NCBI GenBank assembly: GCA_963678205.1
Contig: OY782760.1
Location: 434,001 to 498,000, forward strand
DNA: 64,000 nt
Reading direction: 5' to 3'
From: G963556115 sp963678205
GTDB taxonomy: Bacteria > Planctomycetota > SZUA-567
Both the position numbers and the translations under genes were made by a program. Under the pieces are notes generated by a model that was not told where the DNA came from, made no database searches, and saw only the letters and a program-made list of their open reading frames with translations. This document shows, piece after piece, positions 48,086-58,366 of the stretch. Numbering within the stretch: the first letter of the stretch is position 1; every line of letters begins with the position of its first letter.

Positions 48086-49096
48086 ATGGAATTATTAGAC
48101 AAATTCTGGTCAAAAGGTAAAGATTTCCTTGGAGTAAAATACCCAGTAATATGTGGTGCAATGACTTGGATCAGCACATATGATCTGGTTAAATCCGTAT
48201 GTGATCACGGAGGGTTTGGTGTTCTTGCAGGTGGTAATATGCCTCCAGAAATGTTTGAAGAAGAACTTGATAAATGTATTGCAAATATTGATTCAAATTT
48301 TGGGGTAAACCTTATCACAATTGCTCCAAATTTTCAGGCTCATCTGGACATTGTTGAGAAAAAAGATGTCAAAGTTGTAGTCTTTGCCGGGACAATACCT
48401 TCTAAACCTGAAATCATCCGTATGAAGGAGAGTGGCAAAAAAGTTATGGCATTCGCACCTTCTGGATCTGTTGCTAAAAGAATGATCAAACATGGTGTTG
48501 ATGCTTTAATTATTGAAGGTTTTGAGGCTGGTGGTCATATAGGTCATGTATCTACAACTGTTCTCATACAAGAAGTATTATTCCAGTTTAATGAAGTACC
48601 TATTTTTGTTGCTGGTGGTATTGCCTCAGGTGAAATGATTGCTCATTTACTTATGATGGGCGCGGCTGGTGTACAGCTTGGTACACGCTTTGTAATGACT
48701 GAAGAATGTAAAATCCATGAGAACATGAAGAAATCTTTCACTCGTGCTCAGGCTAGACATGCAGTAACCAGCACTCAAGTTTCACCTGCACTCCCTGTTG
48801 TTGGTGTACGTGCAATCAAGAATAAAGCTGGAGAAGATTTTGCGAAACTTCAAATTGAGCTACTTAAAAAGCTTGAAAACAAGGATATTGAAAAAGAAGA
48901 AGCAATCATGCAGGTTGAAAACTTCTGGATTGGTGGTCTCAGAAAAGCTGCTGTTGACGGTGATATGGATGAAGGTAGTTTGATGGCTGGACAGAGTGTT
49001 GGTCTAATTAAAGATATTATACCTATGAAACAAGTATTTGATGATATCGAGACTCAAGCAGAAGCTGAATTAGCAAAAGTAAAGTCATTGTTCTAA
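48086..49096 (+). CDS. fabK: FabK-like enoyl-ACP reductase (nitronate monooxygenase superfamily)
   Basis: This 336-residue FMN-binding TIM-barrel protein has EGFEAGGHIGH, the flavin/phosphate region IFVAGGIASGEMIA and GAAGVQLGTRFV shared by FabK and nitronate monooxygenases. The C-terminal GSLMAGQSVGLI is typical of FabK, which carries out the last reduction in fatty-acid elongation. Nitronate monooxygenase is the main alternative. AAAGGTGAT precedes the ATG. It stands between bamA and alr without overlap. Confidence 0.75.
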   Translation: MELLDKFWSKGKDFLGVKYPVICGAMTWISTYDLVKSVCDHGGFGVLAGGNMPPEMFEEELDKCIANIDSNFGVNLITIAPNFQAHLDIVEKKDVKVVVFAGTIPSKPEIIRMKESGKKVMAFAPSGSVAKRMIKHGVDALIIEGFEAGGHIGHVSTTVLIQEVLFQFNEVPIFVAGGIASGEMIAHLLMMGAAGVQLGTRFVMTEECKIHENMKKSFTRAQARHAVTSTQVSPALPVVGVRAIKNKAGEDFAKLQIELLKKLENKDIEKEEAIMQVENFWIGGLRKAAVDGDMDEGSLMAGQSVGLIKDIIPMKQVFDDIETQAEAELAKVKSLF

Positions 49097-49276
49097 TATA
49101 ATCTTTCTATAAACAACGTTTACAGAACAATACCAAGTACTAAGTATTAAATAACAAAGTTATTTATGTTTTTTTATTGTTCTGATAGCTTTAATATTTA
49201 TCTGCTTTTATCAATAATTTTATAGGTACGGTTTATCCGTACCTATAAGTAATACAAGACTCATCAAGGCATTGTC

Positions 49277-50416
49277 ATGAATAAAGATCATTTAAACCAT
49301 CCATCATATCAGCGCTCATGGGTTGAAGTTGATTTAACAGCAATCAAGGAAAACCTAATCCACTTCGGAAGCTTAGTAGGAGGCACAAAGCACATTATGC
49401 CTGCTGTCAAAGCTGATGCTTACGGACATGGAGCAATCGCAATCTCTAGAGTTGCTTTAGATGTTGGATGCAAAAGACTCGCTGTAGCAACTGTCCTTGA
49501 AGGAGAAGAGTTGAGAGTTGCTGGTATCAATGCTGATATACAGATTTTAGGATCCTCACTGCCTGATGAAATACCGCTAGCTCTTCAATATGGCATGATC
49601 TTAAGCATACATGAAATTGGTGCTATTCCTGTAATTAATAGTGAAGCAAGCAAACTTGGTATCAAAGCCAGAGTTCACCTCAAAGTAGACACAGGAATGG
49701 GTAGATTAGGAATTTTACCTGAAAATATATTATTTGCAGCTAGAAATATTGATGCTATGCCAAATTTAGTACTTGAAGGTCTTTTCATGCATTTTGCAGA
49801 TTCTTCAGATGAACCATATAGCTTTAGTCAACTATCTCGCTTTAATAAAGCTATTTCGATCCTTGAGGATGTTGGTATTGATATTCCTATAAAACACGCA
49901 GCGAGCAGTATAGGTGCAATATTATATAAAGATGCACAATTTGATCTAATAAGACCTGGCGCCGGCATCTATGGCTTCCATTCACCTACATGGATGCGCG
50001 ATTCTTTCCCGCTTATACCAGCAATGAGTTGGCACTCAGTTGTTATACAAGTTAAAGATTACCCTCCCGGGCTCAGTCTTGGTTATAACCGTACATTTGT
50101 CACCCGTCGCCCTTCACGTATTGCTGTCCTACCAATTGGATACGCTGATGGATACTTAAGATCATTCAGTAATCATGCAGATGTTTTAATCAATGGTACT
50201 CGTGCCCCAATTGTTGGCATGATCAGTATGGATTACTCTATGGCTGATATTACTGAAATCGAAGCTGTAAATATTGGAACAGACGTCACCTTAATAGGTA
50301 AAGATGGAGAAGAAGAAATAACAGTAGAAGAGCTAGCAGACAAGGCGAATACCATACCCTATATTATTACAACCTGCCTCGGCAGGCGCCCAGGTAGATG
50401 CTATACAATCACTTAA
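49277..50416 (+). CDS. alr: alanine racemase
   Basis: This 379-residue enzyme interconverts L- and D-alanine for peptidoglycan. The pyridoxal-phosphate lysine is K45 in AVKADAYGHG. The second catalytic base is the Tyr in SLGYNRTF. GYADGY, GMISMDYSM and CLGRRPGRCY are conserved. AAGG precedes the ATG. Confidence 0.96.
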   Translation: MNKDHLNHPSYQRSWVEVDLTAIKENLIHFGSLVGGTKHIMPAVKADAYGHGAIAISRVALDVGCKRLAVATVLEGEELRVAGINADIQILGSSLPDEIPLALQYGMILSIHEIGAIPVINSEASKLGIKARVHLKVDTGMGRLGILPENILFAARNIDAMPNLVLEGLFMHFADSSDEPYSFSQLSRFNKAISILEDVGIDIPIKHAASSIGAILYKDAQFDLIRPGAGIYGFHSPTWMRDSFPLIPAMSWHSVVIQVKDYPPGLSLGYNRTFVTRRPSRIAVLPIGYADGYLRSFSNHADVLINGTRAPIVGMISMDYSMADITEIEAVNIGTDVTLIGKDGEEEITVEELADKANTIPYIITTCLGRRPGRCYTIT

Positions 50417-51332
50417 TGATTAATACTCTTTTAAACGCTATAACAAAAATTTATATTTAAATTTGAACTCTAAATTTTTTTATAAATAAAAATTTAGAGC
50501 TTCTGAAGCTTATTTTATTTTAAGTCGTAAGTATATACTTTACAAAATTTCTGATTATATAATCTTACTTTATAAAATACTTATTCACAACAGTCATTAC
50601 ATTATAATTTATTGATATAACATAACTTTTTACAGTCATGCTCGATATTAATTCCGTCCTTAATACGGCAGCAGCATCTTTTAGTATTTAAAATACTTTT
50701 GTCAAAATTAACTATTTTAATACCTTTATATTTTTTATGCATAATAAAACTTACAATATATTTCTAATAATCCAAGCAGCATAAAAGTGTTAAATATCAA
50801 TCTAGAATATTTTCTATTGTTACAAATACTAGTACCTACTAGCCCTATGCCCAATTTTATCTATCATTACTTAGAGCACTCTGTAATTGAAATTAATAAC
50901 TCACAGCCCTTTTAGTCCAATTATATTTACAATAACCTTATACTAATTTTTAACTAGTAATCTTTATTTCAACTATTAATAATAAATTTATCTTTGAATA
51001 TTACATCATAAATATTTATATAAAGTGCTGCTCAGTTAATAATCTACATCATAATAATTTAATTTAAGATAATCCATTATATGCATAAACTCAAATTATC
51101 ATATCTTGAACCATAGTCAATTAAATTTACCTATATTCAGACAATTCTATTTAGGTAAGTACATTATAATAAATATATTTTATATCATAATTCTCTTAAA
51201 ACTTTATAAATTTTTAGGCAATATCTTTTTTACAATTTACTGACTATTATGATATTTTTACTCACAAACAACTGTTTTAGATCGTATAATTTACTGAGTT
51301 TTTCATACTACCAATTATTGTAATTATTCCCT
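50417..51332. other. 916-base intergenic region
   Basis: This region is very AT-rich and has no long open frame. It contains the alr terminator at its left end and one small Cys-rich open frame (50602-50742, minus strand) without a good ribosome binding site. I see no known RNA gene or mobile element in the remainder. Confidence 0.6.
50468..50520 (+). terminator. alr terminator (two adjoining hairpins)
   Basis: A perfect 12-bp stem CTCTAAATTTTT/AAAAATTTAGAG (50468-50479, 50488-50499) is followed by a small dyad AGCTTC-T-GAAGCT and a T-rich stretch. Confidence 0.6.
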
Positions 51333-52028
51333 TTATTTTACTGCACAAATAACCAGCGCATTTGAATTTTTATTAAATTCAGTTTCAGTAAAATCCCCAA
51401 AAAACTCAACACTAGTAAACCCTGCAACTCTAATTCTTCGTAATAAATCATCCGCTGCAATGGGATATAATTCTACTTCACTATGCAGAGTAAGCTTATT
51501 TTTTTTAATTGTAAGTTCTGCTTTAAATATGAACTTATCATTATTCTCATAATATCTTTTAAAACAAATAATTTCATTATCAATTACAGGCAACTTTACA
51601 ATATTTTCCAAAAAAAAATTATCGTAATTTACTATTTGAATCAGTAATTTCCCACTTGATTTGATTTTTTTATAAGCATTTTGCAAGAAAGCATCAACTC
51701 TTTTCTCATTCACATGCACCAATGTATTACCAAAACAGATAATACAGTCAAATTTTTCTTTTAACTTATCAATATCAGTCAGACTCAAAATGCGAAAATC
51801 TAGCCCAGAATAGCGATTTATAGCTATTTGAATAAACTCACCTTCAACATCAACGCCTACTACACTATAGTATGCAGATAAAGCATTTGTCAGCTTACCA
51901 TTGGCACATCCAACTTCAAGAATAGTGTCCCCTGACCTGCATTTATTCTTAACAAATTCAATCTGCGTTAAATTTAATTTAAATATATCATCATAATACT
52001 CTTTAATTACTCTATAGAATTCACTCAT
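51333..52028 (-). CDS. class I SAM-dependent methyltransferase
   Basis: This 231-residue Rossmann-fold methyltransferase has motif I in ILEVGCANGKL, the acidic loop near VGVDVEGEF and the post-motif FDCIICFGNTL. The acceptor is unknown. An AGAGGT ribosome binding site precedes the ATG. It lies downstream of the porin gene but behind a strong terminator, so it is probably expressed at a low level or from its own promoter. Confidence 0.85.
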   Translation of the reverse strand: MSEFYRVIKEYYDDIFKLNLTQIEFVKNKCRSGDTILEVGCANGKLTNALSAYYSVVGVDVEGEFIQIAINRYSGLDFRILSLTDIDKLKEKFDCIICFGNTLVHVNEKRVDAFLQNAYKKIKSSGKLLIQIVNYDNFFLENIVKLPVIDNEIICFKRYYENNDKFIFKAELTIKKNKLTLHSEVELYPIAADDLLRRIRVAGFTSVEFFGDFTETEFNKNSNALVICAVK

Positions 52029-52059
52029 TGATATACCTCTTTTTTATCAAATGACAATA

Positions 52060-52096
52060 GCAAAAAGGATCCGGTCGGAGAGCGGATCCTTTTTGC
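52060..52096 (-). terminator. Rho-independent terminator of the porin gene
   Basis: A perfect 14-bp stem GCAAAAAGGATCCG/CGGATCCTTTTTGC (52060-52073, 52083-52096) has a 9-base loop. It lies 47 bases after the porin stop codon and upstream of the methyltransferase on the same strand. The A/T part of the stem supplies the U-tract on the minus strand. Confidence 0.88.
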
Positions 52097-52142
52097 AGAA
52101 TTTAATACTTTTTAATTTTAATCTCAAGTTAAAAGATTTAAA

Positions 52143-53531
52143 TTAGAATGCAACACCTGTTTCGAATACGAATTCGTCTCTACCACGAGTCCATTCGTTA
52201 TCAGTTGATGTTGCACCTTGTTCATATGTAAGCCATGTGTGAGCGTAGTTAGCTTTAACCCATACACCATTGCAGAATGTGTATTTAGCACCAACTTGAG
52301 CTCTGTAACCAGCAGCATTTACATAATCACGACTAGCATCATTATCACCCTTTAGCTGAGCATTGCTAGAACCATACTGACTCATATCAAACCCTGCAGC
52401 AACAGCCAATCTTTCAGTGATGTTGTAGTTAGCACCAACAGCTAAGTTGATACCCCAAGTCTGAGCGTAGAATCCAGGATTGATTGTGTAGTCAGCAGTC
52501 GCCCAAACAGCAAACTTATCAGCAACATAAGCAACACCTAGATCAAATGTTGGGCTGTAAGCAGTACCAAAGCCAGAATCATTATTTACGTTACCATCAA
52601 TAGTTCGTGTCCAAACGCCAGGAGTACCAACCCAATCAGCTGTATCATTATCAGCCCAAGATTCGCCCTGACCGAAATCTACATCACCAACATAGGTGAA
52701 TGAGAAGTGTAGACCTTCTAGGAAAGCTGGGCTGTACTCAAGCATGATTGAGTGGTTGATACCATAGTTTCTTGAAACACCGTCAGAAGCCAAAGCAGTT
52801 GTTACGCTTTCATCATCATTAGCATTTCCTAGAGAGTTATTGTAAACAGTACCAGTGATCTTGAATTGATCAAGTTCATAGTATAGCTTTACACCCATAG
52901 CAGTCAAATCATCATCTGTTGAGATACCAGGTGCAGTTGGAGTATTAGCACCAGTAAGTAGATTTGATTTTGTAGCTGGGTTATACATTAGAACATCACC
53001 ATTTGGGCTCCAGCTTGCATCGTACATACCACAAGGAACGCCGATCCAACCAACCTGAGTACCTAGACCAGTACCACCAATGTTATTCCACTGGAAGTAA
53101 GCCTTATCAAACTTTGTTGGACGAACATCAATAAATGCACTTAGATCTTCATTGATCTGAAAATCAAATGTTACACTTGCAGTATCCATTTCCCAACCAG
53201 TCTTAGTAGCATATTCGCCACCCATAGGAGCTTTTTCACCCTGTTTATTCTCATTAGAACTAAATTCTGCTCTATAACGTACAGCAACTTTACCACCGAT
53301 ACGTACAGTAGCATTACCACCCTTACTTCTTAGTGCTTCTGGAGCACCGCCAGCTGATTCGCGCATTGCTTCGCGTTCAGCAGACATTGTAGCGCGCATT
53401 GCGTCCATTTCCTGCTTCATGTTGTCCATAGCAGACTTCATTGCATCGATATCAGAATCATTAGCAAATGATGAACCTGCAGTCATTAGCAGAGCAGCTA
53501 GTGCGCATACTCCCCAACGTAATACTTTCAT
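52143..53531 (-). CDS. outer-membrane porin with N-terminal coiled coil
   Basis: The start at 53531 follows AGGAG with good spacing and gives 462 residues opening with a signal peptide (cleavage after about residue 23, SSFA). A longer frame from 53690 has no such support. The mature N-terminus is a Met-rich coiled coil (about residues 24-58, AMKSAMDNMKQEMDAM). A beta-barrel of amphipathic strands then runs to the terminal Phe (FVFETGVAF), the usual recognition signal for BamA. A near-consensus promoter, a long leader and a strong terminator suggest high expression. Solute specificity is unknown. Confidence 0.85.
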   Translation of the reverse strand: MKVLRWGVCALAALLMTAGSSFANDSDIDAMKSAMDNMKQEMDAMRATMSAEREAMRESAGGAPEALRSKGGNATVRIGGKVAVRYRAEFSSNENKQGEKAPMGGEYATKTGWEMDTASVTFDFQINEDLSAFIDVRPTKFDKAYFQWNNIGGTGLGTQVGWIGVPCGMYDASWSPNGDVLMYNPATKSNLLTGANTPTAPGISTDDDLTAMGVKLYYELDQFKITGTVYNNSLGNANDDESVTTALASDGVSRNYGINHSIMLEYSPAFLEGLHFSFTYVGDVDFGQGESWADNDTADWVGTPGVWTRTIDGNVNNDSGFGTAYSPTFDLGVAYVADKFAVWATADYTINPGFYAQTWGINLAVGANYNITERLAVAAGFDMSQYGSSNAQLKGDNDASRDYVNAAGYRAQVGAKYTFCNGVWVKANYAHTWLTYEQGATSTDNEWTRGRDEFVFETGVAF

Positions 53532-53969
53532 CCCAATTCTCCTTTTTCCCTTTACTTGCGGCAAACTTGCCACACAACAATAAAATAACTCCGACAAAAT
53601 AATTAACAATTTAACGTCTTTTATACTACATACCATCATGAAACAATACACGACGGATATTTCTTTTATTGAATTATGCATTACTTTCAATAATTGTCAA
53701 CACTTTTTTATTAATATTGATCATACTATATTATTAGCCAACCTGCTAATTTCGCATAACACCTTATAAAACATAACGTTACTAAAAACAGTGGCTTTAT
53801 TCGTTTTTTTCAAATCCTTCGCAAAAAATATATTTTATTTAAAAAAAATATTAACCGTACATATTAACGACTATCTTTGTACTTTTCTTAACAAATTCTT
53901 ATTAATTTAAGTATTATAATTCATCTTACTATTATACACTTTACTATTATTTTAATTATATTTCAATAT
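53532..53969. other. intergenic region with porin leader and promoter
   Basis: The first 140 bases are the porin 5' leader. The promoter follows at 53673-53700. From about 53701 to 53969 I see only AT-rich sequence with no coding frame. Confidence 0.6.
53673..53700 (-). promoter_or_regulatory. porin promoter
   Basis: On the minus strand, TTGACA (53700-53695) and CATAAT (53678-53673) are 16 bases apart, near consensus. The predicted leader is about 135 bases to the ATG at 53531, which leaves room for post-transcriptional control. Confidence 0.65.
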
Positions 53970-55490
53970 TTATTCATAAATTCCTGTATGAACCAATACT
54001 TCATACCCTGTATATTCTATTTTTTCAGAAACAGCAAAAACTTCTTTTACTTCATTATTCTTTATTTGCAGGGTACTTTCTTCAGCTTTTTCAAGTTCTG
54101 CTAATTTAATTTCTGTATTTGCTTTCTGCGCAGTATTTTCTGCGCCTAAATCCAGCTCAGGCAACCAAACTTCAGTAAGTTCTGCATTTTCTTTAATTAT
54201 ATCTTTCTCAGCAACTTCAGCAATATCGACATCTTGAGTAATATTTTTCATTCCACTATCAGCATTTACTTTTTCAGCAACTACAATTTGTTCAGAATCT
54301 TTCTCTATTGAGTTTGGTTTAAATTCTACTTGATCCCAATCTACAGCTTCAGCTAAATTTTCATTTTTGTCACTACCTGTATTAATAGTTGTAATATAGC
54401 TTTCAACTCTGCTAGGTTCAGGTAACTTATAGCATATCTCAGTCTCATTAGAATTCTTAATATTAGGATTTATAAATTGTGCCTCCATTACTTTGTCTAT
54501 ATCATAAATCAAGATTGACTCTGCTTTTTTTACAAGAGCTTTACTAATGCTATTACCTAAATTATATGCATCTTTTGTTATAACGCTCTGCACTTGCTTA
54601 TAATCAACATAATTCTTAGCTCTTGCTTTAAAATTATCGCCCTTCCCCACATTTTCAACCTTACTGCCCATGCCCCGAAGTTCATCTACATCTTCAGCTA
54701 CAGCACTGATCAGACTTTCTGTTCCTGGCTTATTAATATCAGAAACACCTACTGGTGGAGGAGCAATATTATTTTGTGCCATCACTGAGTCGCTTTTTGT
54801 AAAAGGATGTGAAATTTCATCCCATACAAGCTCAGAAATCTTTGCGTGTCCAGCGACATTAGGGTTCACACCATCAGCCAGCATTTGAGGTTGTATTTGA
54901 TCTATCAACTCAATAAATCTTACATTTTCACGTTTAGCAACCACAGCCAAGCTCCCATCAAGCATTTCTGATAGTACCTCTGACTGCTCTCCTACGCCAT
55001 TTGATAATTGCTCTTTACTTGCATTTTCAAAATATATACGCTGTGGAGCAATTATAGTAATTTCGGCTCCAGGAGCCTTAAGCTTAATAGCCCTTACCAT
55101 CCTCAGTACTTTTGCCCCAACTGATGCTACTGCTGCTGGATTTATTGCTTTGATTTTTTTCAGATCATTTATACCTAAATATATTATATACATTTCAGCA
55201 TTTGGGTATTCATCAAGAATATGATTTAGATATTCAATATTTCCTGCTTTCATCCCATCTACACCAGCGTTTATAATATCAGTATTCTTATCATATGATG
55301 CAAGAATATCTACCCACCTTGTGCCGTTACCTATCATCTCTTCACGCCACATACCTCTAGTAACTTCATCTCCCAAACAGACTATCTGTTTTTTATGCTC
55401 TGCTGCATTAGTATAAGTCAAAGCTATAACAAAATAAAGAATAAGTAATACTATTGGTTTTAATCCATATCTATACATCATTTTCTCCAA
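53970..55490 (-). CDS. exported SGNH-hydrolase-fold protein lacking catalytic Ser and His
   Basis: This 506-residue protein has a signal-like N-terminus (about residues 10-30, ending TNAA). Residues 35 to about 230 follow the SGNH/GDSL plan. The first block, normally GDS, reads GDEVTRG with Glu at position 42. The Gly-x-Asn-Asp block is kept (GINDL, N108). The last block, normally Asp-x-x-His, reads DGVNPN with D206 but Asn209. Two catalytic residues are therefore replaced, and esterase activity is unlikely by the normal mechanism. The C-terminal half (about 235-506) is acidic, low in hydrophobic residues and unassignable. It could be a binding or scaffold protein of the envelope. Confidence 0.75.
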   Translation of the reverse strand: MEKMMYRYGLKPIVLLILYFVIALTYTNAAEHKKQIVCLGDEVTRGMWREEMIGNGTRWVDILASYDKNTDIINAGVDGMKAGNIEYLNHILDEYPNAEMYIIYLGINDLKKIKAINPAAVASVGAKVLRMVRAIKLKAPGAEITIIAPQRIYFENASKEQLSNGVGEQSEVLSEMLDGSLAVVAKRENVRFIELIDQIQPQMLADGVNPNVAGHAKISELVWDEISHPFTKSDSVMAQNNIAPPPVGVSDINKPGTESLISAVAEDVDELRGMGSKVENVGKGDNFKARAKNYVDYKQVQSVITKDAYNLGNSISKALVKKAESILIYDIDKVMEAQFINPNIKNSNETEICYKLPEPSRVESYITTINTGSDKNENLAEAVDWDQVEFKPNSIEKDSEQIVVAEKVNADSGMKNITQDVDIAEVAEKDIIKENAELTEVWLPELDLGAENTAQKANTEIKLAELEKAEESTLQIKNNEVKEVFAVSEKIEYTGYEVLVHTGIYE

Positions 55491-57460
55491 ACATGTTTAA
55501 ATGATAATTATTTTAAACCTATCTAACATATTATCGGAAATAGTTGATTGCTAACTTTACTCTATTTATCGTATTAGCCCTATTTTTTTTAATTTATTAA
55601 ATAAAGTACAACTACAATTAATCTCATAATCAAACTGAGACTCAATTTAATCGTACATTTTTCAATATTAATATCCTAATACGTTTGTTTATATCTTATT
55701 TACTCTATTACTTATTCATTTAATGAATTGATTTTAAATATAAGTTTTAATTCTTATTTAATAGATCCTTTTACTCTCTAATATATTATAGTATCATACA
55801 ACCGATACCACTTAGCGGCGAATTAAAATAATACATAAACCAACTATATCATATTTAATTAGAGGCGGACTACTTACTCATAAACTTCTAAACACAACAC
55901 TCGTGATAAGGACACATAGACTTAATTCATCAAATAATATTCAGTTACGAGAGTTTGCTGAGTTCACATAATCCATAACAGTTGGTATTCCAATGTCTTA
56001 AAAGAATGCTTTCTGCTGAATAGATCACAAAAAGTGTTATTGTCTTTAACACGAACATATTTTATAATAATTTTAACGTTATATAGAATTTTACAAATGT
56101 GTACTAAATCTTAAATATAAGCTCCATATTCTGTCTTCATAATATGGCACTCGTAAAATGCCACTTGGAAGCGACTTATCAGGTGATATTAAAAAAAAAA
56201 CCGTAGATATCATAAAGTAGATAATTCAAGGATTTTCAATATCAACAACAGCACAAATGGATCAGAAATATATATAATAAATTATATAGATCAAGGATTA
56301 ACTCTTAAACCGTGTTTAGCAACAGTTATTGCTTCTTTTCCTACAAAATTTAATGGCTGATTCTTAATTAAAAATATAAATTTATCCATTATTTGTAAAG
56401 CATAAAAAGCCGTAGTTGAGAAATAAAACCACTCTGTGTATTTGCTATACCATAGTAAAACTGATTTTCAGTATATTAGTCAAGGATATCAGGAATTTTA
56501 TTAGCAAATAGTATAGAAGTCAGCATAAATTTGAAATGTGACACTTAGGAGCAATAAAACTCAACCAAACTTTTCCAAAAGACTAAAATATATTTGAAGT
56601 AAAGTATTACCAACATTTATAAAGCAATTAATGAAATGCCTTAGTATATAAAGGTATTTTATAATTTGAAGGTTTTAAGCGGATTTGTGGGTAGATATAA
56701 TAACGAATTTCTAGAGAATACTGCCAAAAGATAGCGATTTGATTCCTGTTATTCAGACAAGACTTGACAATATATTTGTATTTACGACCTACAACTGAAT
56801 TAAACGACTAGCTCTGTTCTCTCTATCTCTTCATCTTTTTTAGCGATATAAATTACATTCGCAACAAACTGACTTATTTCGTGTTGTTATAACAAATATA
56901 CTATATAGAGCTACATATCTGGTGTAATACACTTCTTGTGAACACTTTGCCCATATACTACGCTAAAAGCCTTAAGGCTATATATAGTAAATATTAGAAC
57001 CTGCTAAATATATCTTTTCTTGAAATAACTTAACACAGCCAACCATATTTTGAGCTTTCTTTTTTAGAGACATAGAAGCTAGCTGCTTCTATAATTTTTT
57101 CTATTTTAATGCTGAAAAGATATAATTTGCTTCTTTAAAGCAAAATTATTACCTCTAACCTTTAACATCATACTATCCAGTTACATTACAGCATATGTAT
57201 GGTTAAGATCTCTCGTCAGCTACAGTTTTACATCTTCAAAAATGGGTTAGCACTATTAGATATTTTAATTGCACTCATTTATAAGTCGTAGATTTCATCT
57301 ATATGATATGTGATATATCTAGTACTTGTTGCTAGAGCAAAGAGGTTTATAACTTTTTGTTCTATTTAAAAAGAAACTTTTCATATGTTAAGCAGAAATA
57401 TAAATATCCTATAACATATTCTGAGGTGCGATACAGATATGAAAAGAATGACTTAATTGA
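55491..57460. other. long AT-rich non-coding stretch
   Basis: There are about 2 kb with no open frame over 60 codons and frequent stops in all frames. It adjoins the decayed transposase, and its right part may include more of that element, but I cannot trace convincing homology upstream of 57461. No tRNA, tmRNA, RNase P or SRP RNA signature was recognised. Confidence 0.55.
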
Positions 57461-57787
57461 TAGTTTGCAACTGATAAACCAAATTCTAAATACCCTGAAG
57501 ATATAACATATATTCAAAGAGTTTCTGATTGACTCTATCTAGCAACAATAACACACTTCTTTTCCACAAGAGCTGTAGGGTGGTAAATTAGCAATACTAT
57601 TGATTTTAATCTAGCATGTATTGCTTTAAAAAATGCAATAGAACATAGAAAACCAAATGGAAAAGTATTGCCTCATAGTGGCAGATGTGTTCAGCACTTA
57701 AGTGATGCATTACATAAATTAACTGACAAATATAATATGAAATGGGTTTTAAGTGCCGTAGTTATCTATGAAATAATACATGTATAA
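57461..57787 (+). pseudogene. decayed IS3-family transposase (OrfB, integrase core)
   Basis: One plus-strand frame, interrupted by stop codons, keeps the landmarks of the IS3 OrfB catalytic domain. It reads PNSKYPEDITYI, where functional copies have Pro-Asn...Trp...Thr-Asp-Ile-Thr-Tyr. LYLATITHFFSTRAVGW stands for the LYLA...D-x-FSR-x-IVGW block. Then come LACIALKNAIEHRKP, and LPHSGRCVQHLS for the HHSDRGxQY block. The second and third Asp positions are replaced (THFF, HSGR). The C-terminal SMS...GNC part is absent. Stops occur at 57461, 57530, 57584 and 57785. It is an inactive, old insertion. Confidence 0.75.
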
Positions 57788-58293
57788 AACTAATAACTTA
57801 CTCTAAGTCATAAGACTTTACCTTATCACTTATTACCCATAAATATACTTTCACACTTTTTATCATTTAGCTAAAGTTACATTATAACCTTCCTGCTTAA
57901 AGAGATATTTTTTCACGATATCTTTTCTAAAAATAACCATACAAATATATCATTCCTTTAACATGAAATGTCCAAAAAATTTTTACCCTAGATTTCCTAG
58001 TTATCATATATCTTACAGAACTCTTTATTTTATGATTCCTATAAACGAGACACACAAAACATTTGCAAATTACCTACATGATTACTCATTTCAGTTATCT
58101 TAACGACTTTATATAGCAGCATTTGATATTTACACAATTTATTATCATTACATCCTCTCTTTCAAAATAATCTCTATGTGAACAACTCGTTTCATTCTAT
58201 AAAGATTGATTTTTGTGTAGCAATAATTATTTCTCAGCTTAGAAGGTGGTTTTTTACTTCACACACTTCATGTACCCAACTGACAAAATCCAT
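57788..58293. other. AT-rich non-coding stretch
   Basis: There are about 500 bases between the transposase relic and the terminator of the cysteine-rich gene. I see no coding frame, repeat or RNA gene. Confidence 0.5.
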
Positions 58294-58327
58294 AAAAAAA
58301 TGGAACTCCTGATAAACAGGAGTTCCA
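58294..58327 (-). terminator. Rho-independent terminator of the cysteine-rich repeat gene
   Basis: A perfect 11-bp stem TGGAACTCCTG/CAGGAGTTCCA (58301-58311, 58317-58327) with a 5-base loop is followed on the minus strand by seven T (58300-58294). It is a textbook terminator 40 bases after the stop codon. Confidence 0.95.
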
Positions 58328-58366
58328 AATATTTTTGTCGCTTACTGGTATATTCTAAGTTATATC

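Noticed and set aside
53532..53690. Upstream in-frame extension of the porin
   Set aside because: The extension would bury the signal peptide, lies within the leader downstream of the promoter, and the ATG at 53531 has a good AGGAG site.
56140..56260. Possible helix-turn-helix part of the IS3 element
   Set aside because: A few residues look suggestive in one frame, but there is no consistent alignment to OrfA, so the transposase relic was limited to 57461-57787.
55491..57460. Possible structured RNA gene or CRISPR in the long non-coding stretch
   Set aside because: No regularly spaced repeats and no recognisable tmRNA, RNase P, SRP or 6S signatures were seen.
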